From Owenia fusiformis (lineage: Eukaryota > Annelida > Polychaeta > Sabellida > Oweniidae), in assembly GCA_903813345.2 (NCBI GenBank), contig CAIIXF020000001.1, positions 60,343,885-60,407,884 of the forward strand: a DNA stretch of 64,000 nucleotides, given 5' to 3'. Shown in pieces: positions 47,350 to 58,540 of this stretch (position 1 is its first letter; each line of letters opens with the position of its first letter). The notes under the pieces were generated by a model. That model saw only the letters and a program-made list of their open reading frames with translations. It was not told where the DNA came from and did no database searches. Made by a program: the position numbers and the translations under genes.

Positions 47350-47770
47350 ATCAGACCTATTGTCATGTACATCCATGCCTGCCTCTCCTGCCTTGCGCTT
47401 AGGAGTTGAGGGTTGACTTCCTGTAGGAACAATGGGGTTGAAAAATGTTGAAATGTTACCTTTTTGCTTTGTTGAATCTTTATCTGCCATTCTAGATGTT
47501 TATATCCAAAATAGTATCACAGGTGATTAGTCTATATATTCACAATGAATCCAGTGCTACTAAATATCCAAAGTAATCCCTAGTGACTGTAAACAAGTGG
47601 AGCCAATTTTTTTTTTTTTCTTGACTATGACTAGGGTCCCAAAACGTTCTAGCTAAGCGCTCTTAGTAGCCGAGAGCTCTTGAGTAAATCTGGACTTACA
47701 TTACATTTGTAAAACGTTTTAACGCTAAAACGTTTTAGCTTAGACGTCTTAGCGCGCTAGTGTAAATCCA

Positions 47771-48299
47771 ACATGTATGTTTTATACATTTACGTTTTTT
47801 AGTACAAAAGTAACATGTATCATTATAGAATATAATGTAATCATACATTGGCACTATAAGGTCCAAACATTATATACAGGGTGAGCCAATAAGGGTAACC
47901 CAAACAAACTCAGTCATTCAGCATGTGTTAAAATCATATTTGGCGGCACAATTAAACCTTTTCAATGTTCTGTCATTCTACTAAGTGTCATTGATCTATC
48001 CCTAATAGTCACGATTTTATGGCCATTTACAAAACATGCTCAAAATGCCGAAATGTGCCTCATTGACTGGACATAAATCCCACCAAATTTTTATTTGTGG
48101 GCCTATGTTCTACTCTAACAAGAGATGAGAAAGACGATGAGAGCCATAACATAAGATGTTATGCTCATGCTGTGAACAACTACGCCAAATACGTTCAAGT
48201 TGGCCTCCAGACACGAAGCCCATATTTTATGGCATGTTTGTAATATTGAGTCCAATATATTTGATCACGGGTCGTTTCAGCCATTCCTTATTCGTGGTT
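47771..48299. other. non-coding stretch right of the nest
   Basis: It contains CAGGGTGAGCCAATAAGGG at about 47878, which looks like a transposon end, but I find no matching inverse end. Otherwise unassigned. Confidence 0.35.
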
Positions 48300-49760
48300 C
48301 ATGGCTGCAGACATAGTATCATTGATGGTCAGCTCGTAAAACAATGCCAACACCACTAACTCCAGACAGTTGATGATGCAAAGCAGTGAATACTATAGAG
48401 ATGGAGGAAAATATGCGTGTCATCAATGATGGTCAGATCATATATCAATGCCAATACCGCTAACTTGGAACACAGATGATGCTGCAAAATGTAAATATTT
48501 CTTCTTTGATTTATATATTTGCATAAGCAAGAGAGCCACTTTCCTGAGTTTATTCATTTTCACAGAATTGTCCAAAGCAAATATCGAGGGGTAGTAACAA
48601 AAGCTAAGTAGACTGAAACTATACTGTACAGTTTGTTAAGGATATAAGCCCTGGACCCAGTGTTGAAGGTGTTGCTTTCCAGCATAAGATGCGTAACATC
48701 AAGTGTGTTGATTTAGAAAACAACGCCTGAAAGGAATGGTCATTCCACAATGCATTAAGTCTTGGGCTTAAATTCTTTTCACACATTGCAATATATTTTC
48801 TACAATGTGACAAGCCCTTATGTGCTTGTCAAGCTGTCACCTTGACAAGCACATAAGGAATGACCTTGGATACAGTGATTGATTATATAATGCAATGCAG
48901 TTATATGAAATACTGTGTTCGGATTGGCTGGAATCAGACACACCTTTCCTAGCTATTTTACAAAACATTGTAAGAATGGTTTTGAGTATGCATAGTGTAA
49001 TAAGGTTGGAACGGTTTATGTTTGAATGAGATATAGTTATCGCTGAGCTACGCCTTTTTCAGTAAAGACGTATCATTCCTTCACACACATCCAATACCAT
49101 CCTCCGATCACAGGGCTTCAAAATCCAGAATATATTCTTTCTTTTTGGAAGAAGGAGGTACGGATTCTGGATACCTGCTTAGGAGGATGATCCAATACAA
49201 ATGTTTAGAACGTTTGTCCAATATTCTCAATCAATAAAATCTGACATCTTATTTGATGTCATATAAATCATTTATGACATAAAATGTGATGAAAGATGTG
49301 CCTTATTACTCAGAATTATTCCCAAGGATCCTCAACCCAACTACTATCCAAAAGCAAAACAAATGATAACAAAATGAATTGCTTTATTTATCAACTTTGT
49401 GCATAAATTGGAAACGAAATTGTTATAAGATTTTCTTGTGTGTGTGTAAAGAATATCATGTCTAAAAGTGCAAAGCAGCGATTACTTCCTCACATATAAA
49501 TAGTTCGAACCTTATTTACACTATGCATGCTCGAAATCATTCTTAGAATGTCTCTCAAAATGTACAATTTCAGTCTCCTTTTTTACTACCCCTTGATGTT
49601 GGCTTTGGACAATTCTGTGAAAAATCCATAAACACATGAAAGGTACTCTCTTGCTTATGCAAATAAATAAATCAAGAAGTTTTCGCTGTGTTCCGAGTTA
49701 GGGGTATTGGCATAATTATATGATCTGACCTACAATTCTTGAACACACACCATGTCTGCA
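48300..49760. mobile_element. fold-back element with diverged long inverted arms and an internal insertion
   Basis: The left arm (48420-48620 continuing at 48956-49090) and the right arm (49437-49745) are reverse complements at roughly 80 percent by eye. Paired blocks include GCATAAGCAAGAGAG, CACAGAATTGTCCAAAGC, GAGTATGCATAGTGTAATAAGG-type and CGCTG...GACGTATCATTCC. The left arm also has a tandem repeat of its outer ~105 bp (CATTGATGGTCAG at 48321 and CATCAATGATGGTCAG at 48421). A segment of about 335 bp (48621-48955) is present only in the left arm and is a later insertion. No transposase is visible. Confidence 0.75.
48816..48858. repeat. perfect 18-bp-arm palindrome
   Basis: CCTTATGTGCTTGTCAAG (48816-48833) and its exact inverse (48841-48858) flank a 7-nt loop. 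It lies inside the segment unique to the left arm of the fold-back element. Confidence 0.85.
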
Positions 49761-50364
49761 GCTATAAGCAAGTGGTAAACCTGGTCGGAACTTGATGCAT
49801 ATTGCAGCTTGGTTGACTTAAAGGGGCAATAAGGACTGTAGAGAAAATAGGAAAGTTTTTTCATTTTTTCTGAGCTATCAAGGCATCATTTGGTTTAACA
49901 TCTTCTTTGACATACCTTTTTTCTTAAAATGTATGGATAAATTATCAATTTCAGCATTAAGAAGTGTAAATTCAGTTCAAAGCTTCAAAAAGGGGACTTC
50001 CACTTTTATATTTTTAAGATCAACCATGTTTCATGAGGAATATCAGCTAAAATAATGTTTATCTAGGGGGTTTCTTTGTAGATAATAAAAATAGACGTTA
50101 GTCTTGATGAAATATCCAAACTTAAACATATTTTGACACTTGTCCATGATCGTTGAATGACCCCTCTGCACTAATTATTGCACCTTTAAGGAGTTAAGCC
50201 ATCTTTGGTTAATCATAATTATGAACTACCTTTTCAATACCTGTATCTGATGCTTGGTGGCTTAATGACCCATCCATGTAATGATTTTAAATGTGGGGTA
50301 TTTCATGTCACACCCCACGATGATAAAACTGTTGAAATGTGCTCAAATCGCAGTATGCTGTATG
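49761..50364. other. unassigned non-coding stretch
   Basis: AT-rich, with no gene or repeat recognised before the minisatellite begins. Confidence 0.4.
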
Positions 50365-50925
50365 AGCTTGCCTCACCCTATTTAAACTTGCCTCACCTAT
50401 TTAAACTTGCCTCGCCTTTTAAAACTTGCCTCGCCTATTTAAACTTGCCTCACCTATTTAAACTTGCCTCGCCTTTTTAAACTAACCTCACCTATTTGAA
50501 CTTGCCTCACCTATTTAAACTTGCCTCCCCTATTTAAACTTACATCGCCTATTTAAACTTGCCTCATCTATTTAAACTTGCCTCACCTATTTAAACTTGC
50601 CTCGCCTTTTTTAACTTGCCTCGCCTTTTTAAACTTGCCTCACCTATTTAAACTTGCCTCGCCTTTTTAAACTTGCCTCGCCTATTTAAACTTGCCTCAT
50701 CTATTTAAACTTACCTCGCCTATTTAAACTTACCTCGCCTATTTAAACTTACCTCACCTATTTGAACTTGCCTCACCTATTTAAACTTGCCTCACTTATT
50801 TAAACTTGCCTCGCCTTTTTAAACTTACCTCACCTATTTGAACTTGCCTCACCTATTTAAACTTGCCTCCCCTATTTAAACTTACCTCGCCTATTTAAAC
50901 TTGCCTCATCTATTTATAGAACCTG
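50365..50925 (+). repeat. 19-bp minisatellite
   Basis: About 29 tandem units of TGCCTCACCTATTTAAACT, with common variants CTCGCC, CTTTTT for CTATTT, and TTACCTC. Blocks of variants recur in the same order (for example the GAACTTGCCTCACC and CTCCCC variants near 50495 and 50840), which implies duplication of multi-unit blocks. Confidence 0.92.
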
Positions 50926-50940
50926 GCTACCTACCTAATA

Positions 50941-51735
50941 TATACTCCCCTCCATAAGTTTGGCAACCTTAGCTCTCCTATTGAACTATGTATTTAAGCA
51001 TCTTTACGTTTGAATTTTTATTCACTTAACCTGCGATGAAATAACTTATAATATTGATGGAAACGTAACTTAACTTTATTTCCAATACCTTCAAATTTTC
51101 CCAATTTTTTGCTCGATTACAATAGGTTGAAATTGAACCAATGGGAAATGGTGGGTTCGGGGCAAATCAGAAATCAGGATATCTATTCAGTAAAAGATTC
51201 AGCAAAAGATATTTACATTAAGTGTTTAGCTTACTTGATGAATACTAAAGTTACAGAGCTTCAAAGTCATTTTTGAAAATCATTTTTCGCCTCCTGTGTT
51301 ATTTCAATGGGAGAGGTTTTTGAAAAATAATTTTGACTTTAAAGACCTATAACTTTGCTGATCCTGAAGAAAGGTACCAATTTTTTGTTAAATAAAGTTA
51401 GCAAATTCAATTACCTACCTAACTTGTATTTTTTGCAAGGACTCGGAGTGATGGATATTCTGTCATATGACTTGCGGCAAACCTACCATTTTCCATTGGT
51501 TAACACGGGAATGTCGATTTTCAAAAATTCATCAAATTTATCATCAATCTTCGACCTATTGTAATTGAGGAAAAAATTGAGAAAATTTGGAGGTATTGGA
51601 AATAAAGTCAAATTACGTTTCAATCAATACTATAAGTAAGCTGATTAAGTAAATAAAAATTCAAAAGTAAAGAGGCTTTAACACGTAGTTCAATGGGGTA
51701 GCTAAGGTTGCCAAACTTATCGAGGGGAGTGTATA
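50941..51735. mobile_element. 795-bp MITE with about 190-bp TIRs
   Basis: The left arm begins TATACTCCCCTCCATAAG and contains TTTGGCAACCTTAGCT, CACTTAACCTGCGATG and TTATTTCCAATACCT. The right arm (about 51545-51735) is the inverse of the same blocks. The interior has an arrangement of AT-rich sequence and no transposase. A related single arm is at 53307-53416. Confidence 0.85.
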
Positions 51736-53306
51736 TCTTGATTTGTATATAATTTACATTGATTGTACTAGAAACCTTATAAAGAGATGTATAATCAATG
51801 TGTTTAAACGAAAAAACTATATATTTTAATTTGAAGCTTTTGCAGTTACTAGACAAGCATAAAATAAAAATGAAAACGTCATTTGGCAAGTTTCTGGAAT
51901 ATGAATGTGAATGGTTATTTATTGGATTTCTGCTCCCTGAAGTAAAAGTTTATTGATTAAAGCAGTTATACAGCCAGGACCTTAAGTGATAAACGATAAA
52001 ATGTACATAATTTCACAAATCTTCATTACATAATTATGTTTCATTATCAAGAAAAAAAATGGGTCATCAACTTAAAAACCATTTTTATGCCCTATCTGGA
52101 TAAAGGAGATTATGGGATTAGCCGGAGGTATTAGTGCCAAAACTGAATGACACTACACTCGTTTCTACACACTAGATAGTGGATAGTTTAGTTATATGCC
52201 AAAGTGAACTTTAATTAAAAAGAAACTAAACTTACAGTGTATCAGAATTTTTCTGCCACTCTCCGAAAAAGATAAATCTTCAACGTTATAATTATGTTTT
52301 GTTAATTATGTAACAAAGCATGTAACAAAATTACATAAAACGAACATACAAATCATTAAAACCCATCCGTGTTGTACATTTATACACACTAAAAACGTAT
52401 ATATTTGAAGTTCAAAATTCATATGTACTTAAGCTGATCACTGTCATAACCATTTTTTAGATCTTTCCAAACTCTAGGATAGGATGTACCATTCAAAACA
52501 GCCTGGAGTGCCATAAACAGTGTCGAATGTGATAATGTGTGACATCATTGAATTTGAACCTCTTTAAAGTAATAATGTACCTATATGAAGGCATCTGATA
52601 ATATATTTATTGTGATCATAAATGTTCAAAATGGAAAACTTTTAACTAGATATGATGTGTCATCGATGCAGCCTTCAATATGGAATAAAGGCAACATTGT
52701 ATTTAATAACTTTTATTGCAAAAAAGAAAATATTTACATTTTTCCTTAAAGTGGGTATTACAAACGCTTAAAATAGATTGTAATTTTTTTGCTTTTTCGC
52801 TGTGTCCCTTGAAGGCGAACGTTTACTTAAATCACAGTTGAGACCGTTTGCAATGGACCATTTGCTATATTAATATACAAGAGATATGAATAAATAGATG
52901 GCAGCGTGTGTGTTGGTAAGGCCAGAATACTATTCATAATATACAACTGGCAAAAGTCACTTCATTTTCTGTAACTCTATGATCTTGTTGATATGTGGAT
53001 TGTGATTTTATATTAAAATTGTGAACCCTTTTCAGAAAACTTGAAAATCCTGGAAATTTGATTAAAGGTAAATAACTATTTGCAAATCAAAGTTGTTTCA
53101 ATAAAACAATACATATTAGAATTCCATGAGATCATTAAATAGAAAATATCAAATATAATGTTTAGAATCTTCTTAAATCTCATTAAAACGAGACTTTAAC
53201 GAGATTCCAAAGATAGGGGCAACATTTTGGCCTCAGGAGTACAGGTATGCCAAGAGGGCCACAATCTCTTAGATAATATAATTCCTTATCATTTCGAACG
53301 CATATT
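51736..53306. other. unassigned AT-rich stretch
   Basis: No gene, RNA or repeat recognised. Confidence 0.4.
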
Positions 53307-53416
53307 ACACTCCTCCCATAAGTTTGGCAACCTTTTTTCCCCATTGAACTACGTGTTAAAGCCTCTTTACCTTTGAATTTTTATTTACTTAACCTGCGAT
53401 GAAAATACTTATACTA
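53307..53416 (+). repeat. solitary TIR of the 50941-51735 MITE family
   Basis: ACACTCCTCCCATAAGTTTG followed by GCAACC, TTGAACTACGTG and TTACTTAACCTGCGATGAAA matches the MITE arm. No partner arm is found downstream. Confidence 0.78.
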
Positions 53417-53699
53417 TTAGTCCGTGCTATTACGTGTGATTGCTGAGTGATACTTCTGAAGTATCAGCAATTATTTGTTATTGTCAATACTATAACACAT
53501 AAATACTTCTGATTTTTAGCTTACATGGTGAGCTATTGCAATCACTCACTTGTTTAGATTTTGTGTCTTGTCTTTATCGACTGTCGCTTAAGTTAAAAAG
53601 TCATTCATATTCAAAATCACAAACGTAAGTTTCAATATGTATTTGTAATATTTTCTTTTTCATCTTTTTCAGTGAATGTGTGTTTGTCTGTTATAACAT

Positions 53700-54255
53700 A
53701 CACGTTCACACCAACGGCGAATGCCACGCTTTAAATCGGCGAGCAAAGCGCCGTCATTTTTGTTTAATTTTCTAAAAATATCACGATCTGCTATAAGTAA
53801 TGTTACGCTCTGATAAGCTCTGATACGCTCTGATTTCCCGACTTGTTACGATTCCTCACGCTTGGCTTTGTTACGCTTGAAATCACGCTTTGATAAGCTT
53901 TGATAAGCATTATTACGCTTTGATGCGATTATGACCCTTTAAATCAGGCTCTGATACGATTGCCAAGCTCTGTTGTGCATTGTTACGCTCTGTTAAGCTC
54001 TGTCACGCATTGGAAAATGTCGAGATCGCCGATTTCATGCCGCTTTTGATCCAATGACTATATAAAGATGCAGTAAAACATTGCATCTTGACTCGAGAAC
54101 ACGATGGCAGAACAACAAGATCCAGAAATTCCAGATGGACCAGAGCATGACCTATCTGACGAAGCCATGATGTTTGTCGCACGGCGTGAAAGAGCGTGAG
54201 AGAGCGTGAGGAAGCTTGTCAAGCGTAACAAAGCCTAACAAAGTGATATTGACAT
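53700..54255 (+). mobile_element. deletion-derived DNA transposon remnant with TATA box and transposase-like start
   Basis: The left part is dense in TTACGCTCTGATAAG-type words. The right part (54185-54245) carries the inverse type (GCGTGAGGAAGC, CAAGCGTAACAAAG). In between, TATATAAAG at 54059 precedes an ATG at 54104 opening 31 codons (begins MAEQQDPEIPDGPEHD) before a stop. The layout suggests an element that kept its termini, promoter and transposase N-terminus while losing the rest. The superfamily is not determined. Confidence 0.5.
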
Positions 54256-54590
54256 GTTCCAATGATTGACAGTGCCTAAGGTGGGACCTGGTCCGTCAGC
54301 CCAAAAAGATTCTCGATAGATTTTCCTGAAAATTGCACAGCGTATGTAAACAAGTGGTGTACATATGCTGTAGAAATTTTAAACAGAAAAAAATAAGTTG
54401 AGATATAGTAATTAAGGTTCAAAGATCGTATTTTTGAGGAGTCTATGCTGCTTAAATTGTCATATTTAACATGTAATCCTATGGGAAAACCATACACTTA
54501 CTTTACCCTCGGGAGATCCCACAAACGTAAAACATTACAAAAAATGTAGTCACAGTATTCAGTCAAAGTACCTTGTATTTTGAGAAAAGA

Positions 54591-54762
54591 CCGGTGTAAA
54601 AGAAATTATGGTCCCCTGGGGATTATGGTCCCATTTCCTTACGGCCCTTACTGACCCTGACTGTGTATAAATAATAAGGAAAATAATTGTAATTAGGTCA
54701 CAATCTAAATCAATAGAGAGTAGAACCAAAATTTGATAGGACCACCTACCCTTTTACACCGG
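54591..54762 (-). mobile_element. 172-bp MITE, copy 2 (CCGGTGTAAAAG family)
   Basis: Perfect 12-bp TIRs: CCGGTGTAAAAG at 54591-54602 and CTTTTACACCGG at 54751-54762. It is an inverted relative of 4784-4955. Confidence 0.85.
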
Positions 54763-55748
54763 CATCTAATTCTATCCGTTGGTGCAGAGAACAATTGAAT
54801 TACGTCATTTTCTCACCTGAATGATCCGACAAACACTCATTCCAGATATAAGGTCCAATTTAGGCTTCCGGTAAATATTTTACTCGATGAGGTGATTTGA
54901 CCAAGGGGTCTTGGTGTTTTCATTAGTTGAACATTATGCCTACCTTACGGACATAGCATTTCGTGCGGAATGCGTTTGTTTTATTTTTTACAGACTCGAA
55001 TATATGCTAAAATGATATGTACGTTATTGTCGCCGGTTTCAAAAATTGACTTCCACACATCATTACTCAAAAACTATGAATCATAATGTTATATATTTTG
55101 TAACACACATAGTATGGCTTAAACCCTTAAATATATGTCAATTTGGTGCAGTTTTCTTGATTTTTCTATTCTCTAGACGTTCTAATATACGTGTCGCCTA
55201 TTTTTGGAGCTTAACACCCCAAAGGTATGCATCATGCAATAAAATATTAATGCTGCTTGAGATTATGCTCATCATACAAACTGGCTTAAAGTGCCTGATA
55301 AGCTATAAAATGCGCATGCGTCCAGGTGTTGATAAACTATAAATAGCGAAAACCCAGGGTTTGTCATCACAAGGTAAGCCAGGACGTGTTGAGCGAACAT
55401 CTAGTGTTGATATTGAATTTACATGTAGCCAGATAAGTTTCCTCACTGAAATTACATATAGTTATTAGCAATACTTTGTAGGTGATAAATAATAAAATAT
55501 GAGTATATATGAGAGAAATTGGCCATTTCGAACCTGTTGAAAGGGGACATGCCATTAAGAGGCCATTCTCTGACTTAGTCATTTTTTCAAAAGTGTCAAA
55601 ATAAAAAAATTCATGAAAAGTTCTTAAAATATTCTGAATAACAAGTTGAATATATATATTTAATGATGGCACAAGCAAAAGTCTGAAAATTAACATGAAA
55701 TGAAGGGTTTTCACAGATGCAAAAGATGGTAGATTTGTGATGAAGAAA
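54763..55748. other. unassigned non-coding stretch
   Basis: Scattered short ORFs without similarity that I recognise; no repeat found. Confidence 0.35.
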
Positions 55749-56357
55749 TAGAGGTTTTTGCAGTAACAACACAATTACCTCGAAGATATCCGTTATGAGA
55801 GGCTGAGGACTAAACTTGACATAATTTTCAATCTCAGATTATCAGTAGTATCTAACTTAAGCTGGACAGCCACTCAAAATGTATATGGAGCCCATAAGAT
55901 TCATTTTTCTCAATTGAAGTCACTATTTCTGTTTTTAGCTTCAGAGGATAGGAGGTACATGAACATGCTAAGTTTACCTAGATCACAAGCCTTACCACAA
56001 ATATAAAGTATATAGGAATAGAGTTGATATGTGTGAAAATCTTAAACTTCACATTTTATTGGGGATGGAACTTGTGGACCATGTGTATTTTTAACTTCTT
56101 CACATGTGCATGGATCTAAAATTGTGGCAGCCATCTTGGATTTGTCATATTATAGAGGTTTTTGCAGTAACAACACAATTACCTCGAAGATATCCGTTAT
56201 GAGAGGCTGAGGACTAAACTTGACATAATTTTCAATCTCAGATTATCAGTAGTATCTAACTTAAGCTGGACAGCCACTCAAAATGTATATGGAGCCCATA
56301 AGATTCATTTTTCATGGATCTAAAATTGTGGCAGCCATCTTGGATTTGTCATATTAT
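55749..56357 (+). repeat. local duplication: 161-bp block and 45-bp block repeated
   Basis: Block X (55749-55909, contains GCAGTAACAACACAATTACC) recurs, essentially identical, at 56152-56313. Block Y (CATGGATCTAAAATTGTGGC and onward to CATATTAT) occurs just before the second X (56109-56153) and just after it (about 56313-56357). The order X-Z-Y-X-Y fits tandem duplication of X-Z-Y with loss of Z from the second copy. Confidence 0.88.
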
Positions 56358-58448
56358 GTGGACATGGTTTTGGTTGTGCTGAATTTGTTTCAAAATAACA
56401 TTTCTTGTATACCTTCGATAAGTGAGATAGGCATTTGAAATTAAATACAGATAGTATACTTGACATTTAACTGCAGTAAACAGTAATACAATTCATTCTT
56501 ACATAATACGTGAGTCCAGACAAAAAGTTGTTATTGTGTTAGTTTAACTGGGCATAAATTACACTCATTGGCCTTGGTTTTCTTAATTGGCTTGGATAAA
56601 ATGTTGTTCTGTTTATTCAGAAAAGGAGTATAGATCAATATGCAAGTTCACATTCGTTCCATCCTCTTGTAGAAATGAATCTCATATTATTTCATCTCAA
56701 ATATAGAACACCAAAATATAATAATAAAAAACAAGTTTCTATTAATTGCAAAAGTTAGCTTCTATGTCATGACTGAGTTTGGGTTTCGCTTCTAGGGAAA
56801 AAATACCCATCTGGAAATATCGTATTGACCATTGCTATATACACTCAATATTTAATCCTCCCAGTAAATAACATTGATATACAGTATACAAGTATATATG
56901 ACATCGAGGATCTGGGGTTTGTGTAATGTGAGACATGAGGCCACTTGTCTGTTTGAATCTCATATTCAATATTCTTTCTTTATAAACCCTCATATTTAAT
57001 ATTTTTGGAGTGGTAATTCAATTATGTGCCTATTTTTATTCGTTATCCCATAGTTGAACTCTGTTCCGCTCTGTTAGGTAACATGAAAACATATTTATGA
57101 TATTTTGCAAATGCGTGGAAAAAGTGATATTTCACAGATATTACCTTTTGGCAGGGATTTGAAAACTACCACCAATATGATGTGTTTTGTTACATAGTGA
57201 TTTCATGGCATCACGGGGATGAATGAATGAATGGATGTTGTTTTGATATGCTTTGTTTAGTTTTAGAGGTGAACTTTGGGAAAAATAGAACATCCTATGA
57301 ATTTTCGTGATATTGCGCTAATTCGCTATGCTAACTTGGCAAGATATTGATATCAACTCGGAGATAAAGATAAAATCATTTAAAATCATATGATATCCTA
57401 TACATATCCTTTACTGTGCTACAACTTTCTCATATGTTATATATTTTGGCACAGGCCATCATTCCTTGAATTCATGCTTTTGTTCCTCGTTTTAGAAATG
57501 AGAGGAAATCTTTGATTTTCCTTGTATTTAAGTTGCTTAAATGTTGCCCTGTGATGTTGATAAAAGTCAATAGTAATCCATTACAGTCACAGTTGAAATG
57601 TACCCATTGCTAGCCCAGAACCTACCAAAATAGCATTTGCATTTTGTCAATATTGCCCTATGTGCTTTTCCATGAAAATAATTTTAATCGTATCTTTTCT
57701 TCAGTATTTCATATATTACATTTTAATATATTTAAATTGGTTAATATGTATATGCTATTTACTTAGACAACAATAAATACAGAATTTTTTGTAAAAACAC
57801 CAAAAATGGTATATGATCTTTAAATGACTGTTGTGTGAACATCAAATGTCAAAATTCGCTGAAATTGTATTTTTATAAAGCACAAATGATTTTTTTTCAA
57901 TATGATATGCATTATTATCAGATATCTTTGGGGGCTAAAAAGGGCCCTTAATGACACCCGTCCTTTGTGGCTCTCGGCTACACCGGGGAATTTACTTCCA
58001 TGAGTACAGACACAAATGTGGGGCTCCCCAAGAAGTACGCGAGAAGGTGACCTGGCATCAAATGTACGACTAAATGCTTCTATCGAGTAGATAAAAGAAC
58101 GAATACGACAATAAGTTATTGCAAACGACAGTTCCGAGCATTCATCTCACTGAAGTATTTTGAAGTGAAGAAAATATGATTTTTGTTTTGAAACATGGAT
58201 TCAGATGAACGTAACTTCATTCTGACAACTAATCAAAACTGAACAAAATTGATATACGTAACAGACGATTTATTGTTTTACAATGTTCTGATCGGCTAAA
58301 CGAATGAAACCAAGAAATTATGACATGTAAAATGGCAATTTTGAAATGTAAAATTTAAAAGTGACAAACACAACCTCCCTATCCAGTCTTTGTGAGCCCT
58401 AATATGTACATGCAGCAGTGGTAGTGTACAGCTTATTATCACACTACT
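56358..58448. other. unassigned non-coding stretch
   Basis: AT-rich, with no gene recognised. A GC-richer island at about 57955-58060 shows no usable ORF. Confidence 0.35.
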
Positions 58449-58528
58449 TACCCTGCGTGCAGAGTCTAGTTAAACTACAAGACGAAGCTCTCTTTTAAGA
58501 AGTGAAGTCAAACGAATGCAAAGGGTAC
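58449..58528 (+). repeat. dispersed repeat, about 80 bp
   Basis: It is the inverse of 27523-27605 (shared CTGCGTGCAGAGTCTAGTT, GACGAAGCTCTCTTTTAAGA) and shares its right part with 12716-12751. It ends 12 bp before the LINE tail at 58541. Confidence 0.75.
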
Positions 58529-58540
58529 ACACTACTGGGC

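Larger units (their letters stand above)
36342..47490 (-). pseudogene. LINE ORF1 (coiled coil plus L1-ORF1-like RNA-binding domain), disrupted by LTR element
   Basis: The N-terminal 47 codons are at 47350-47490 (begins MADKDSTKQKGN) and the remainder is at 36342-37004. When the LTR element and one copy of its 4-bp target duplication are disregarded, the two parts are in the same frame, giving a predicted original length of 267 residues. Residues from about 50 to 115 form a heptad-like coiled coil (LEEVSTLKK, TLRSENVRLKQEL). An L1-ORF1-like RNA-binding segment follows (RKNSVRILGLKE, VAHRLGRK, PRAIICKFKF). It would act as a trimeric RNA chaperone by analogy with L1 ORF1p. It is broken only by the insertion. 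Confidence 0.88.
30724..47618 (-). mobile_element. full-length CR1/Jockey-like LINE, itself interrupted by an LTR element
   Basis: It is transcribed leftward: a 5' UTR of about 0.13 kb, ORF1 (start at 47490), a 1.58-kb spacer, ORF2 (34761-30982), a 3' UTR, and an A-rich tail (T-run at 30724-30745). TCTTGACTAT flanks it at 30714-30723 and 47619-47628, a 10-bp target duplication. Without the LTR insertion it is about 6.5 kb. Both ORFs are undamaged apart from the LTR insertion, so this was a recently active copy. Confidence 0.88.
30673..47770. mobile_element. small TIR element (about 190 bp) split by the LINE insertion
   Basis: TGGATTTACACTCGC at 30673 is matched in inverse by GCTAGTGTAAATCCA ending at 47770. 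Just inside both ends are related blocks (GTAAAACGTTTTAACGCTAA and AAGACGTCTT; the right half has GTAAAACGTTTTAACGCTAA again plus TTAGACGTCTTAGCG). The element's own DNA is 30673-30723 plus 47629-47770; everything between belongs to the LINE and the LTR element inside it. Confidence 0.72.

Noticed and set aside
47878-47905. CAGGGTGAGCCAATAAGGG as the end of a mariner-like element
   Set aside because: It looks like a transposon terminus, but no inverse partner was found within the next few kilobases.
55367-55774. 135-codon minus-strand ORF
   Set aside because: Its composition is low-complexity hydrophobic, typical of translated AT-rich DNA, and its edge lies in the X duplication; there is no family signal.
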